A DNA stretch of 43,038 bases from an uncultured Pelagibacteraceae bacterium (GCA_902629285.1 CACOQN010000013.1:1-43038), one strand, 5' to 3'; shown: positions 8,375 through 19,613, counted from the stretch's first letter. Notes: a model not told the origin generated them from the sequence alone. Program-made: numbers and translations.

Positions 8375-8994
8375 ATGGCAAAATATAAACTTACTTGGAA
8401 AGACCTTAGGCTTGATGATCTTAAGACTTATTTGTTTGCTATGTTTAAAGCATTTGTACCAAAAAAAAAGATTAAAAATTTAGATGAGCTAGAACACTTT
8501 ATCCAAACGAAGTCTGCGTGGGTAACACAAGTTACATTATACAATTATTTAAAAACTCGTATGGGAACGCGATACGTTCTTCATTTTGACAACGATGTAT
8601 TTATGAGTTCTGTTAATTTAGCAAAATGGAATATTTATTCTGTTTCTTTGCAAGATTTAATTTTTTTTACTTTTTCATATTTGAAAAATAATTTTAATTA
8701 TCAAGAAACTGATAAAGCTAAAGAAATTTTTAACAAAATACTAGATGATGAAATTTCAAATCAAATGCCATTGAAAATTATTGAGGAAGCAAGAGCAAAT
8801 TTTGAGGAAAGATTTCAAAATATAAATTGGGATAATTATTATACTGATATACCATTTAACCCTAGCGCACTTTCATTATATAAGTGGGCTCCTATCGCAG
8901 ATGAACTTAAAACTTTAGATAGAAAAATTATTTTAAACTCCATGATACTTAAGTGGGATGTTATTAAACAAGAATTTCAAAACTTGATTCAGTT

Positions 8995-8998
<4 letters not shown>
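8375..8998 (+). CDS. Conserved-looking protein of unknown function
   Basis: A 207-residue soluble protein, counted from the ATG at 8375. The frame is open upstream to a TTG at 8366, but ATG lies a better distance from the TATAAT at 8349. No family is recognised. It is rich in aromatic and charged residues with no signal peptide or membrane helix. Notable stretches are [24 protein letters not shown] (near residues 50-72, split here as [15 protein letters not shown] then LHFDND) and, near the end, [19 protein letters not shown]. It lies between the symporter genes and acs. Its stop shares the four bases TTAA with the stop of acs on the other strand (8995-8998). Confidence 0.8.
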
Positions 8999-11091
<2,093 letters not shown>

Positions 11092-11106
11092 GAGATAATT
11101 TTTTTT

Positions 11107-11520
11107 TTAAATCTTACTCATGTTATTTATAATTTTCCAGCTTTTATAATCAACTGGCATTACAGAGAGTCTACTTTGCTTTATAAGAGCTAAATGGCTT
11201 AAATCCTTATTTTTTTTAATATTTTCTAACGATATAGGCTTTGAAAATTTGCTTTTAAATTGCACAGTTATAGCAACAAATCTTCCTGTTTTGTCTGTTT
11301 CATCTAAATAAGATTCTTTTATAACTTTTACTATTCCAACTATCTCTTTTCCAATATTTGAATGATAAAAAAAACAAAGATCTCCTTTCTTCATACTTTT
11401 TAAATTTTTTGCAGCTTGATAATTTCTTACACCATCCCATGGTGCACCTTTAATTCCAGCTTTTTTTTGTTGATCAATTGACCAAACATCAGGTTCAGAT
11501 TTCATTAACCAATATTGCAT
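11107..11520 (-). CDS. EVE domain protein
   Basis: A 137-residue single-domain EVE protein (PF01878, relative of thymocyte nuclear protein 1). It opens with the family hallmark YWLMKSEPDVWSID, then GVRNYQAAKNLKSMKKGD and CFFYHSN. EVE/PUA-like folds bind modified bases in DNA or RNA; the ligand in bacteria is mostly untested. Its ATG overlaps the tsaD stop by one base and it precedes acs by 15 bases. An EVE gene after tsaD is, from family knowledge, a recurring order in alphaproteobacteria and hints at a link with modified tRNA, though that link is inference. Confidence 0.92.
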   Translation of the reverse strand: MQYWLMKSEPDVWSIDQQKKAGIKGAPWDGVRNYQAAKNLKSMKKGDLCFFYHSNIGKEIVGIVKVIKESYLDETDKTGRFVAITVQFKSKFSKPISLENIKKNKDLSHLALIKQSRLSVMPVDYKSWKIINNMSKI

Positions 11521-12593
11521 TATAATTGTACTCCAGCACCTTTGAGAAAAGTTGCATCTTCATCTAAAGGCCATCTAGGTTTTGCTGGATAATCTAAATT
11601 ACTAAATTGATTTAATTTAAATTTTTCTAAACCTACCATTGCAATCATTGCTGCGTTATCTCCACAAAACTCTAAAGGTGGAAAAATACTTTTATAATTA
11701 TATTCTTCACATAAATTAATTAACATAGATCTAATTTTTTTATTTGCTGCAACACCTCCTGCAACTACAAATTTTTTTTTATTTAATTGATTTGCTTTTT
11801 CAAATTCAGTAAAAGCAATTTTTGTTTTTTTATATAAAATATCTTCAATTATTTTTTGAAAAGATGCTGCGAGATCATATTTATCTTGTTCTGATTTAAT
11901 TGTTTTACTTATTTTTAATACAGCAGTTTTGAGACCTGCAAAAGAAAGATTGCAACCCCCTTTGTTGAAAATTGGTTTAGGTAAATCATATTTTTTAGGA
12001 TCACCTTTTTCAGCTAAAATTTCTATTTGAGGTCCACCTGGAAATTCTATTCCTAATAGTTTTGCAGTTTTATCAAACGCTTCACCTAAAGCGTCATCAA
12101 TAGTTGTTCCTAGTCTTTTATATTTACCAAGATTTTGAACGTTCAAATATTGTGAGTGTCCACCAGAAATTAAAAGCAGTAAATATGGATAATTTAGATT
12201 AGTATTTAGTCTCGGACTTAAAGCATGTCCCTCTAAATGATTAACAGCAATGAAAGGTTTATTAATTGATGAGGCGAAAGCTTTCCCAAAACTTAAACCA
12301 ACTGATAAACATACAATCAATCCAGGACCGGCTGTAGAAGCAACCGCATCTATTTCTTCAATTTTTCTTCCACTTTCATCAATAGCTTTTTTGACGATCC
12401 AATCAATTTTTTCAATATGTGAACGAGCTGCTAGTTCGGGAACCACACCACCAAACTCCTTATGAACCTCGACTTGACTTGAAACAATGTTTGATAAAAC
12501 TATTGGTAATCCTTGTTCATTTTCACTTAGTAAAGAAGCTGCTGTTTCATCACAACTAGACTCAATTCCTAAAATTAAAGGTTTTTTGCTCAT
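11520..12593 (-). CDS. tsaD: tRNA N6-threonylcarbamoyladenosine synthase subunit TsaD
   Basis: A 357-residue protein that transfers the threonylcarbamoyl group to A37 of ANN-decoding tRNAs, with TsaB and TsaE. It begins with LGIESSCDETAAS, the ASKHA ATPase start. The metal-binding HLEGH is at 119-123, LLLISGGHSQY follows, and a C-terminal CGDNAAMIA is present. The length fits the slightly extended alphaproteobacterial form. It is the first gene of a minus-strand run with EVE and acs and is divergent from hemC across 53 bases. Confidence 0.97.
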   Translation of the reverse strand: MSKKPLILGIESSCDETAASLLSENEQGLPIVLSNIVSSQVEVHKEFGGVVPELAARSHIEKIDWIVKKAIDESGRKIEEIDAVASTAGPGLIVCLSVGLSFGKAFASSINKPFIAVNHLEGHALSPRLNTNLNYPYLLLLISGGHSQYLNVQNLGKYKRLGTTIDDALGEAFDKTAKLLGIEFPGGPQIEILAEKGDPKKYDLPKPIFNKGGCNLSFAGLKTAVLKISKTIKSEQDKYDLAASFQKIIEDILYKKTKIAFTEFEKANQLNKKKFVVAGGVAANKKIRSMLINLCEEYNYKSIFPPLEFCGDNAAMIAMVGLEKFKLNQFSNLDYPAKPRWPLDEDATFLKGAGVQL

Positions 12594-12646
12594 TCAAATA
12601 GTTTTTAATAATTGTACAATCTTTATACAAGTAAGAAATAAATTTT

Positions 12647-13564
12647 ATGAGTAAAAAAATAATAATTGGATCTAGAGGAAGCAAGCTAGCCTTAATTTAT
12701 GCCCAACAAGCTAAAGATAAAATTATTAAAAATACCAGCCTTAACCATGATGATATTTTAATTAAATCGATTAAAACCAAAGGTGATGAGGTGCAGGACA
12801 TAAGATTGTCAGACCTTGGCGGTAAAGGTTTGTTTTCTAGAAATATTGAAAAAGAACTTCAGTTAAAAAATATTGATATCGCAGTTCATGCGCTGAAAGA
12901 TATGCCCGCTAACGAGACAAAAGGATTAAGAACAGATTCTTTTCTTGAAAGAAATGACCCTAGGGAAATTTTAATAACAAAGAATAAAAAGAAACTTAAA
13001 GACTTAGATGAAAAGTCAATTATTGGAACTTCATCATTTAGAAGAGAATTTCAAATAAAAAAAATTAGAAAAGATTTAAATTGTAAATTAATAAGAGGAA
13101 ATGTGGATACTAGAATTAGAAAACTAAATGAAGGAATGTATGATGCAATTATATTATCTTATGCAGGTATTAAATTTTTAAAATTTGAAAATGAAATCTC
13201 CGAAATTTTTTCTGCTGAAGAAATAATTCCTAGTGCAGGACAAGGTGTAATAGCTCTTCAGTGCAGGGAGAATGATGACGAGATAATTTCTATTTTAAAT
13301 AAAATTAACCACGAGGAAACATATAAAAGAGCAAACCTTGAGAGAAATATTTTAAAAGTTTTAGATGGAGATTGTGAAACAGCAATTGGTGCTCATTCAG
13401 TGGTTGATGGAGATAAGATTATAGTGGAAGCCGAACTTTTTTCTCTAGATGGTAAACAAAGGTTTTATGAAAAAAAGGTTGGTAATTTGAATGAATTTAA
13501 AGAAGTTGGTAAAGAAGTTGGGGTACTTTTAAAAACAAAATCAAACAATATATATAAAAGATAG
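12647..13564 (+). CDS. hemC: Hydroxymethylbilane synthase (porphobilinogen deaminase)
   Basis: A 305-residue enzyme polymerising four porphobilinogens to hydroxymethylbilane in heme synthesis. It has IGSRGSKLALIYAQ at the start, KGLFSRNIEKEL, HALKDMP, RGNVDTRIRKL and SAGQGVIALQCR. Cysteine 243 in LDGDCETAIGAHS is the dipyrromethane cofactor attachment site. Full length. hemD follows with a one-base gap, so the two steps are co-expressed; heme made here would feed the cytochrome c maturation genes at 32041. Confidence 0.98.
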   Translation: MSKKIIIGSRGSKLALIYAQQAKDKIIKNTSLNHDDILIKSIKTKGDEVQDIRLSDLGGKGLFSRNIEKELQLKNIDIAVHALKDMPANETKGLRTDSFLERNDPREILITKNKKKLKDLDEKSIIGTSSFRREFQIKKIRKDLNCKLIRGNVDTRIRKLNEGMYDAIILSYAGIKFLKFENEISEIFSAEEIIPSAGQGVIALQCRENDDEIISILNKINHEETYKRANLERNILKVLDGDCETAIGAHSVVDGDKIIVEAELFSLDGKQRFYEKKVGNLNEFKEVGKEVGVLLKTKSNNIYKR

Positions 13565-13565
13565 T

Positions 13566-14264
13566 ATGCATATTTTATTCACTAGAACATTAGAAGATTG
13601 TTCCGAAATGATATTGAAATTTAAATCGTTAGGACATCAAGTTTCTCATCTTCCATTAATAAGAATTGAAAAAGTTAATTATGAAGAAATTAACTTTTCT
13701 GAATATGGTGGAATTGTTTTTACTAGTGCAAATGCAGTAAAATTCTTAAACACAGAAAAATTAAATAAAAATATTAAATGCTTTTGCGTTGGTAACGTTA
13801 CAGAAAATAAAGCAAGAAGTATTGGTTTTCAAAATACAATTGCGGCTGAAGGGAATGTTGCAAACTTAAAGGAGTTAATAATTCAAAGTTATGATTTCAA
13901 AAATAAAGAATTGCTTTATGTTAGTGGTGAAACAATATCGGTTGATTTAGATCAACAGTTATTAAGTGTAGGTTTTAAGGTGAAAAGAATTATTAATTAT
14001 AGAGTAGATCATAATCAAAAATTTGATGAGAAATTTGTAAATGAATTAAAATTAAATATGCCAGACATGGTATATGTTTACTCCCAAAATAGCGCATCAA
14101 GTTTTTTAAATTTCATTAAGATTTACCAAACCAAAAATTTATGGATGAATACGAATTTGATGTGTATAGGCGAAAAAACCTCGTCAATATTGAACGAAAT
14201 CAAATGGAAAAAGATTTTTCTTTTTAATCCTGGAGAAGAAGAGTTTTTGTTATATAAAATTTAA
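13566..14264 (+). CDS. hemD: Uroporphyrinogen-III synthase
   Basis: A 232-residue protein of the fast-diverging HemD family. It closes and rearranges hydroxymethylbilane to uroporphyrinogen III. Visible family traits are ILFTRTLEDCSEMILKF at the start, GGIVFTSANAVKFL near residue 55 and YVYSQNSASSFLNFIK in the second half, consistent with two alternating alpha/beta domains. Sequence signals alone would be weak; its place directly after hemC decides the call. The mechanosensitive channel gene follows two bases later. Confidence 0.9.
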   Translation: MHILFTRTLEDCSEMILKFKSLGHQVSHLPLIRIEKVNYEEINFSEYGGIVFTSANAVKFLNTEKLNKNIKCFCVGNVTENKARSIGFQNTIAAEGNVANLKELIIQSYDFKNKELLYVSGETISVDLDQQLLSVGFKVKRIINYRVDHNQKFDEKFVNELKLNMPDMVYVYSQNSASSFLNFIKIYQTKNLWMNTNLMCIGEKTSSILNEIKWKKIFLFNPGEEEFLLYKI

Positions 14265-14266
14265 AA

Positions 14267-15352
14267 ATGGAATTAATTAATAATTTTTCTGAAATATTTT
14301 TATCAGTATGGAATAAAGGAATTCTTGGTGTTGATATTTTTCAAATATTAATTGGTATTGGAATATTTTTACTATTTTTAATTTTTAGGGGTCTTATAAG
14401 CAAACTAGTTATTAAAAAATTAGAAATCATCTCGAAAAGAACAACGAATAAATTAGATGATACTTTTGTTCAATCACTTGTGGGACCAGCAAGATTTTTA
14501 CCAATTGTATTAGGGTTTTTTATTGCAAGCTACTACATGACTTTCTCAATAGAAGGAAGAGAAGTAGTAGATACAATTAATAGAACGTTGATCACCATTT
14601 TAATTTTTTGGGTAATTCACCAAATCATAGAACCTATCTCATACATACTTAGTGGTTTAGATAAAATATTAACAAGAGAACTTATTGGCTGGATAATTAA
14701 ATCATTAAAAATTTTAATTTTTATTTTAGGTTTAGCAGCAGTTTTAGAATTGTGGGGAATTAAAATAGGTCCAATTATTGCAGGTCTTGGATTATTTGGA
14801 GTTGCTGTTGCATTAGGTGCACAAGATTTATTTAAAAATCTAATTTCAGGAATTTTAGTATTAGTTGAAAAGAGATTTAAGATTGGTGATTGGATTGCAG
14901 TTGAAGGTATTATTGAAGGTATAGTAGAAAAGATTGGATTTAGATCAACAACGATTAGAAAGTTTGATAAGTCTCTTGCTATTATTCCAAATTTTCAATT
15001 TGCAGAAAATGCAGTTATAAATGTAAGTGAAACTTCAAATTGGTTAATTAGTTGGATTATTACACTTCAATACGATACTACAGTAGATCAGCTTAAAAAG
15101 ATTAGAGATGAAATAGAAAATCATATTAACTCAAGTGAAGATTACAATACTTCAATTGGAGTTGCTGTAAGAGTTGATAAATTTTCAGATAGTTCAATAG
15201 ATATGTATGTACGATGTTTCACAAAATCAGGTAGTTGGAATAATTGGCTTGATGTTAAAGAAAGATTAGCAATCGCGATTAAAGAGATTGTAGAAAAAAA
15301 TGGTGCTTCATTTGCATTCCCAAGTCAGTCGATTTATGTTGAAAAAAAATGA
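14267..15352 (+). CDS. Small-conductance mechanosensitive channel (MscS family)
   Basis: A 361-residue inner-membrane protein with about four hydrophobic segments. The pore-lining helix GLGLFGVAVALGAQDLFKN is followed by the beta domain motif ISGILVLVEKRFKIGDWI and the RSTTIRKFDKSLAIIPN segment. MscS-type channels open on membrane tension and release solutes in hypo-osmotic shock. It has one more N-terminal helix than E. coli MscS (286 residues) but is shorter than MscK-type proteins. The stop overlaps the start of the YggT gene in ATGA. Confidence 0.93.
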   Translation: MELINNFSEIFLSVWNKGILGVDIFQILIGIGIFLLFLIFRGLISKLVIKKLEIISKRTTNKLDDTFVQSLVGPARFLPIVLGFFIASYYMTFSIEGREVVDTINRTLITILIFWVIHQIIEPISYILSGLDKILTRELIGWIIKSLKILIFILGLAAVLELWGIKIGPIIAGLGLFGVAVALGAQDLFKNLISGILVLVEKRFKIGDWIAVEGIIEGIVEKIGFRSTTIRKFDKSLAIIPNFQFAENAVINVSETSNWLISWIITLQYDTTVDQLKKIRDEIENHINSSEDYNTSIGVAVRVDKFSDSSIDMYVRCFTKSGSWNNWLDVKERLAIAIKEIVEKNGASFAFPSQSIYVEKK

Positions 15353-15639
15353 TAGCTATTTTTTACCTAATTTTACAAATTTTAAAACTGTACTCTTATG
15401 TTGTCATTGCTAATGTTATTGTCAGTTGGTTAATAGCTTTTAACGTTCTTAATACTCAAAATAGATTTGTTTATGCAATTTTAGAGTTGAGTTATAAATT
15501 AACTGAGCCTTTCTTAAATAAAATAAGACGTTTTTTACCAAATTTAGGTTCATTAGATATTTCTCCAATCATCCTTCTTTTATTGATTTGGTTTATCGAA
15601 ATGTGTATGAAGCTGTACATTGCACCAATGATTTTTTAA
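15349..15639 (+). CDS. YggT family membrane protein
   Basis: A 96-residue protein with two membrane hairpins separated by the family-typical segment LTEPFLNKIRRFLPNLGSLDISPI. YggT proteins are small integral membrane proteins linked in various bacteria to osmotic tolerance or to factors of division and thylakoid biogenesis; no reaction is known. Overlap by ATGA with the mechanosensitive channel suggests a shared osmotic role. folD begins nine bases after its stop. Confidence 0.88.
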   Translation: MIAIFYLILQILKLYSYVVIANVIVSWLIAFNVLNTQNRFVYAILELSYKLTEPFLNKIRRFLPNLGSLDISPIILLLLIWFIEMCMKLYIAPMIF

Positions 15640-15648
15640 GGAATAAAT

Positions 15649-16494
15649 ATGATTTTAATTGATGGAAAAAAAGCAGCTGCAGAATTAAGAGCAGTATTAA
15701 AGCAAGAAGTTACAGAGTTAAAAGCAAAACATAATAAAGTACCAGGTTTAACAGTTATACTTATTGGTGATTTAACACCTAGCCAGATTTATGTAAGAAA
15801 TAAAGAGAAATCGGCAAATGAAGTAGGATTAAAATCTGAAGTTATTAAATATCCAGATTCAGTTGAAGAAAAGACTGTCTTAGAAAAAATTAGAGAATTA
15901 AATAGTGATAAAACTGTTTCAGGAATTTTAGTTCAACTTCCTCTACCTAAACATATAGATAAACAAAAAGTTATAGAGGCAATTCATCCTTCAAAGGATG
16001 TAGATGGATTTCATCCAATGAATGTAGGCAATCTTTCTTCTGGATATGAAAGCTCTATTCCTTGTACGCCACTTGGCTGTTATTTGTTAATTAAAAAATT
16101 TGAACCTAATCTTAATGGAAAGAAAGCTGTAGTTGTGGGTAGATCAAACCTAAATGGAAAACCTATGACACAACTTCTTTTAAAAGAAAATTGTACTGTC
16201 ACAATCACACATTCTAAAACTAAAGATTTAAAAGCAGAGTGTTTAGAAGCAGATATAATTGTAGCAGCTGTAGGTATACCTGAACTTGTTCGAGGAGATT
16301 GGGTTAAGAAAGATGCTATTGTCATAGATGTTGGCATAAATAAAACTGATAAAGGTATCGTTGGTGATGTTCATTTTGAGGAAGTTTCAAAAAATGCAAG
16401 AGCATTAACTCCAGTTCCAGGGGGAGTTGGACCAATGACTATTGCCTGTCTACTTAAAAATACCATAGACTGTTTCAAAAGATCGCAAATATAA
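15649..16494 (+). CDS. folD: Methylenetetrahydrofolate dehydrogenase / cyclohydrolase
   Basis: A 281-residue bifunctional enzyme interconverting 5,10-methylene-, methenyl- and 10-formyl-tetrahydrofolate with NADP. It shows the catalytic-lysine segment YVRNKEKSANEVG, QLPLPKHI, DVDGFHPMNVG, the nucleotide-binding VVGRSNLNGKP and the closing TPVPGGVGPMT. AAGGAA precedes the ATG. 10-formyl-THF is the PurH cosubstrate. SAR11 depends heavily on one-carbon and glycine metabolism, which fits its retention. Confidence 0.98.
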   Translation: MILIDGKKAAAELRAVLKQEVTELKAKHNKVPGLTVILIGDLTPSQIYVRNKEKSANEVGLKSEVIKYPDSVEEKTVLEKIRELNSDKTVSGILVQLPLPKHIDKQKVIEAIHPSKDVDGFHPMNVGNLSSGYESSIPCTPLGCYLLIKKFEPNLNGKKAVVVGRSNLNGKPMTQLLLKENCTVTITHSKTKDLKAECLEADIIVAAVGIPELVRGDWVKKDAIVIDVGINKTDKGIVGDVHFEEVSKNARALTPVPGGVGPMTIACLLKNTIDCFKRSQI

Positions 16495-16532
16495 TAATTA
16501 AACCATAAGCTTTAATCTGTTAATTTATTAAG

Positions 16533-16736
16533 ATGAAAAAACCTAAACGACCTTACAGATTTGGTATCATTTTTTTGATGCTTACTGTTCCACCTATTGG
16601 AGCAACACAGCTTGGTTGGTATTTACATGACATGCAAACTGGTTTTGACTATGGTATGATTGTAGGAACAGTATCAGTAATTTATGCTGCATACTTAATG
16701 TATGAAAAAAATTGGAGAGAAGAGGACGAAGATTAA
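16533..16736 (+). CDS. Small two-helix membrane protein, unknown
   Basis: A 67-residue protein with a basic start (MKKPKRPYRFG), two hydrophobic stretches (about 11-29 and 40-58) and an acidic tail ending WREEDED. It follows the positive-inside pattern. Family not recognised. It comes 38 bases after folD and three before the SHOCT-domain gene, so the two small membrane proteins probably share a transcript. Confidence 0.7.
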   Translation: MKKPKRPYRFGIIFLMLTVPPIGATQLGWYLHDMQTGFDYGMIVGTVSVIYAAYLMYEKNWREEDED

Positions 16737-16739
16737 ATT

Positions 16740-17015
16740 ATGGAAAAAATAATTTTTTTTGGATTGGTAATTCCCATCATGGCTTATGTTTTATACTTAG
16801 GTGGAATGGCAATTATGAATGGTTTTAAATCTAAAGAAGCTAATAGAGCAGAAAAAGAGGAAGCTGAAAATGAGACCAGTGAAATAAGAGAAACTGATTC
16901 TGAACAAAGCATTAATTTAAGTGATGAACTTACTAAATTGAATGATTTAAAAGAACAAGGGATTATTTCTCAAGAGGAATTTGAAAAGGCGAAAAACAAA
17001 CTATTAAATAATTAA
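16740..17015 (+). CDS. Membrane-anchored SHOCT-domain protein
   Basis: A 91-residue protein with one N-terminal membrane helix (about 3-26), an acidic linker (residues ~33-55) and a C-terminal SHOCT motif. LSDELTKLNDLKEQGIISQE then EFEKAKNKLL is the standard ..L..L.dLGiITeeEFe.kK..LL pattern. SHOCT is a short helical domain thought to aid oligomerisation. Role unknown. It lies just before the dehalogenase-like gene. Confidence 0.85.
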   Translation: MEKIIFFGLVIPIMAYVLYLGGMAIMNGFKSKEANRAEKEEAENETSEIRETDSEQSINLSDELTKLNDLKEQGIISQEEFEKAKNKLLNN

Positions 17016-17026
17016 ATAGTTTAATC

Positions 17027-17899
17027 ATGTTCAATGGTTTTAAAAAAAAATTTGTTAAAGTTGAAAAGGGGAGAATTTTTTGTAGATTTAAAGGTAAAGG
17101 TCCTCCTTTATTATTACTTCATGGATATCCGCAAACACATGTGATGTGGCACAAAACTGCTCCTGAACTTAGCAAATATTTCACAGTAATAGTCGCTGAT
17201 CTTAGAGGATATGGAGACAGTTTAGTTTTACCTGGTGGAACAAATCATAAAAATTATTCTAAAAGAGAAATGGCTAAAGATATGGTTCAATTGATGAGTA
17301 AATTAAATTTTAAAAATTTTTTTGTTGCAGGTCATGACCGGGGTGGAAGGGTTGCCCATCGTATGGCCAGGGATTTTAGAAAAAAAATTTTGGCAATTAG
17401 CGTATTAGATATTTGCCCTACTTTAGATATGTATGAACAAACAGATATGAAATTTGCAAAAGGATATTTTCATTGGTTTTATTTAATACAGCCAGCACCT
17501 TTGCCAGAGAAAATGATAATTGCAGATCCTAAAAGATGGTTAAAAAGTCGTTTTAATAGATCATCCAAAATTGCAATTAGAAGAATTGAAGAAGAATATT
17601 TAAGAGCCTTTAAACAAAAAAAAAGAGTTCATGCAACATGTGAGGATTATAGGGCTGCCGCAAGTATAGATTTAGATCATGACAAAAAAGATAGAAAAAA
17701 AAAATTAAATATCCCTATCCAAGTTTTATGGGGAAAAAAAGGAGTTGTTGGTAAACAATTTAATTCAATAAAAATTTGGCAAAAATATACAAATAAAAAG
17801 ATTTATGGTGCAGAAATCAATTCAGATCATTTTATTCCAGAGGAAAATCCTAAACAAATAATAAAACACTTAAAAACTTTTTTTTTAAAAAATGCTTGA
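17027..17899 (+). CDS. Alpha/beta hydrolase, fluoroacetate-dehalogenase-like
   Basis: A 290-residue alpha/beta hydrolase closely patterned on fluoroacetate dehalogenase. The nucleophile elbow GHDRGGR places Asp104 with Arg105 and Arg108. DICPT gives Asp128 and the final His is 268 in SDHFIPEE. His149 and Trp150 (YFHWFYLIQPAPLPE) and Tyr208 (CEDYRAAA) correspond to the halide-binding trio. Spacing from the nucleophile to Arg, Arg, Asp, His and Trp equals that I recall for the Rhodopseudomonas enzyme. The expected reaction is hydrolysis of a 2-haloacid to the 2-hydroxyacid; the true substrate is untested. It overlaps the TauD-like gene by eight bases. Confidence 0.87.
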   Translation: MFNGFKKKFVKVEKGRIFCRFKGKGPPLLLLHGYPQTHVMWHKTAPELSKYFTVIVADLRGYGDSLVLPGGTNHKNYSKREMAKDMVQLMSKLNFKNFFVAGHDRGGRVAHRMARDFRKKILAISVLDICPTLDMYEQTDMKFAKGYFHWFYLIQPAPLPEKMIIADPKRWLKSRFNRSSKIAIRRIEEEYLRAFKQKKRVHATCEDYRAAASIDLDHDKKDRKKKLNIPIQVLWGKKGVVGKQFNSIKIWQKYTNKKIYGAEINSDHFIPEENPKQIIKHLKTFFLKNA

Positions 17900-18683
17900 G
17901 ATAATATCTAATAAAAAAAATATCGGAGCAGAAATAATTTTAAATTTAAAAGATATTTCTAATGAAGAAATTTCTGCAATAAAGAAAGCGCTAAATAAAT
18001 ACGGAATGATATATTTTAGAAATCAAAAATTGACCTCTAAACTTTATGTTAAGTTTGCTAAACATTTTGGAAAATTAGCAACTTATCCAAGACTAAAAGG
18101 TTTAAATAGAAAATTTCCTCAAATTACAGTTGTACAAAGAAAATCAACCGATAAAGGCCCAAGTTTTGGTGAACAATTTCATACAGACTCAATTTACACA
18201 AAAAAACCACCAAGATTTACTATGCTGTTCTCAAAACTTGTACCAAAAAAAGGAAAAGCAAATACAGAATTTTGTTCTCAATATCTAGCTTACGAAGAGT
18301 TACCAAATTCAATAAAAAAGAAATTCAAAACAATCAAAGGTAAATATTCCTCTGAAGGACCAATTTCAATAACAACTAAGGAAAGAGTAAAAGAAAAAGG
18401 AAAAAATATTAAAGAACTTAAATCTTCACACAAGATAATTAAGAAAATAGGCTCAAAACATTCGATTTATTGTAGTCCTGGACATTTTGTTGGTTTTAGC
18501 TCAAAGATTAAAAGTCAGAAGAAATTAAAAAAATTTTTATTCAATCATCAAATTAAAAAAAAATTTCAGTTCTCACTTCCTTGGGAGAAAAATCAATTGG
18601 CTATATGGGACAACAGATCTATGCTACATCAGGCAACACCTTTTAAAGGAAATAGAATCATGCATAGAATAACAATCAAATAA
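17892..18683 (+). CDS. TauD/TfdA family Fe(II)/2-oxoglutarate dioxygenase
   Basis: A 263-residue dioxygenase of the TauD/TfdA family. The iron triad is His97-x-Asp99 (FHTDSIY) and His246 (DNRSMLHQATPF). Arg259 in MHRITI is the 2-oxoglutarate anchor. Residues 33-66 (GMIYFRNQKL to HFGKLATYPR) match the conserved N-terminal jelly-roll start. Such enzymes hydroxylate small organic acids, sulfonates or betaines; the substrate is not deducible. The ATG lies inside the end of the hydrolase gene (8-base overlap), implying joint translation. Confidence 0.9.
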   Translation: MLEIISNKKNIGAEIILNLKDISNEEISAIKKALNKYGMIYFRNQKLTSKLYVKFAKHFGKLATYPRLKGLNRKFPQITVVQRKSTDKGPSFGEQFHTDSIYTKKPPRFTMLFSKLVPKKGKANTEFCSQYLAYEELPNSIKKKFKTIKGKYSSEGPISITTKERVKEKGKNIKELKSSHKIIKKIGSKHSIYCSPGHFVGFSSKIKSQKKLKKFLFNHQIKKKFQFSLPWEKNQLAIWDNRSMLHQATPFKGNRIMHRITIK

Positions 18684-18686
18684 TCT

Positions 18687-19613
18687 ATGTTCACAATTTT
18701 TTTGGGACTTACTCCTTTTATATTTATTACTTTTTTGGGCTTTATATTTGGAAAATTAAAAGTCTTAGATCTTAGTCATGCTAAAATTTTAAATCTTTTC
18801 CTATTTTATATTGCTGTCCCAGCATTGATAATTAAGTTAATTGCACAAAATGAGATAGGACAAGTAGATTTTAAACAAATTCTTTCTTATTTAATTATGC
18901 AATCAATATGTGGAATTATTGCTTATTTAATTACTTCGAAATATTTTAAAAGATCAATTCCAGAGTCTATTATTTGGGCTTTAACAGTTGCACTATCAAA
19001 CCATGTGACTTTACTCTTGCCAATAACAGAAATTTATTTTCAACAAAATGTAATTACACAAGTTGCAAGTATTATATTAATGGATGGAGTAATATTATTG
19101 TCTGTAATTGCTTTTTTTTTAGAATTATCAACAAAAAAAAATTTAAATTTATTTTCATTTATTAAAAATTTAATTTTCAATCCATTTATCCTTTCAATAA
19201 TTATTGGTTTATTATTTTTATTATTTAACTTAAATATCAATCAAACACCAATTGAGTATACTTTATCTAAACTTGCAGCGTGTGTTTCGCCAGTTGGATT
19301 GTTTGCAATTGGTATAATTCTTTCATTTTATACCAAAAATGTAATTAATAAGTTATCTGTATCTATATCAATTTTGAAATTAATTATTTCCCCAATTATT
19401 TTATTATTGATTGGACTTTTGTTTTTTAATGCAGGATTGCCAGTGGAAATACCAGGCGCTTTTTTTGTGAGTGTTGCACCTTGCGGAGTTACAGCTATAG
19501 TTTTATGTTCTGCATACAATGTAAGTCCTGAAAATATAATAAAAGCTATCTTTGTATCTACTATTGCATCTATAGGAACCATATTCTTTGCAATAAAGTA
19601 TTTAACTTTATAA
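18687..19613 (+). CDS. AEC family permease (auxin efflux carrier type)
   Basis: A 308-residue membrane protein with about ten helices arranged as two five-helix halves. Typical features are LFLFYIAVPALIIKLIA in the first half and VAPCGVTAIVLCSAYNV in the last third. AEC permeases move organic anions such as malate or malonate; direction and substrate are unknown here. It follows the dioxygenase by three bases and probably serves the same pathway. It converges on the MBL-fold gene with a six-base overlap of the ends. Confidence 0.9.
   Translation: MFTIFLGLTPFIFITFLGFIFGKLKVLDLSHAKILNLFLFYIAVPALIIKLIAQNEIGQVDFKQILSYLIMQSICGIIAYLITSKYFKRSIPESIIWALTVALSNHVTLLLPITEIYFQQNVITQVASIILMDGVILLSVIAFFLELSTKKNLNLFSFIKNLIFNPFILSIIIGLLFLLFNLNINQTPIEYTLSKLAACVSPVGLFAIGIILSFYTKNVINKLSVSISILKLIISPIILLLIGLLFFNAGLPVEIPGAFFVSVAPCGVTAIVLCSAYNVSPENIIKAIFVSTIASIGTIFFAIKYLTL

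Noticed and set aside
16080..16337. 85-codon minus-strand frame
   Set aside because: Antisense to the well-supported folD; no ribosome site or family signal.
16495..16532. Terminator after folD (ATTAAA and TTTAAT around an eight-base loop)
   Set aside because: AT-only six-base stem with a large loop and no firm U-tract; too weak.
19328..19582. 84-codon minus-strand frame
   Set aside because: Antisense to the AEC permease helices; composition is that of a reversed membrane protein.
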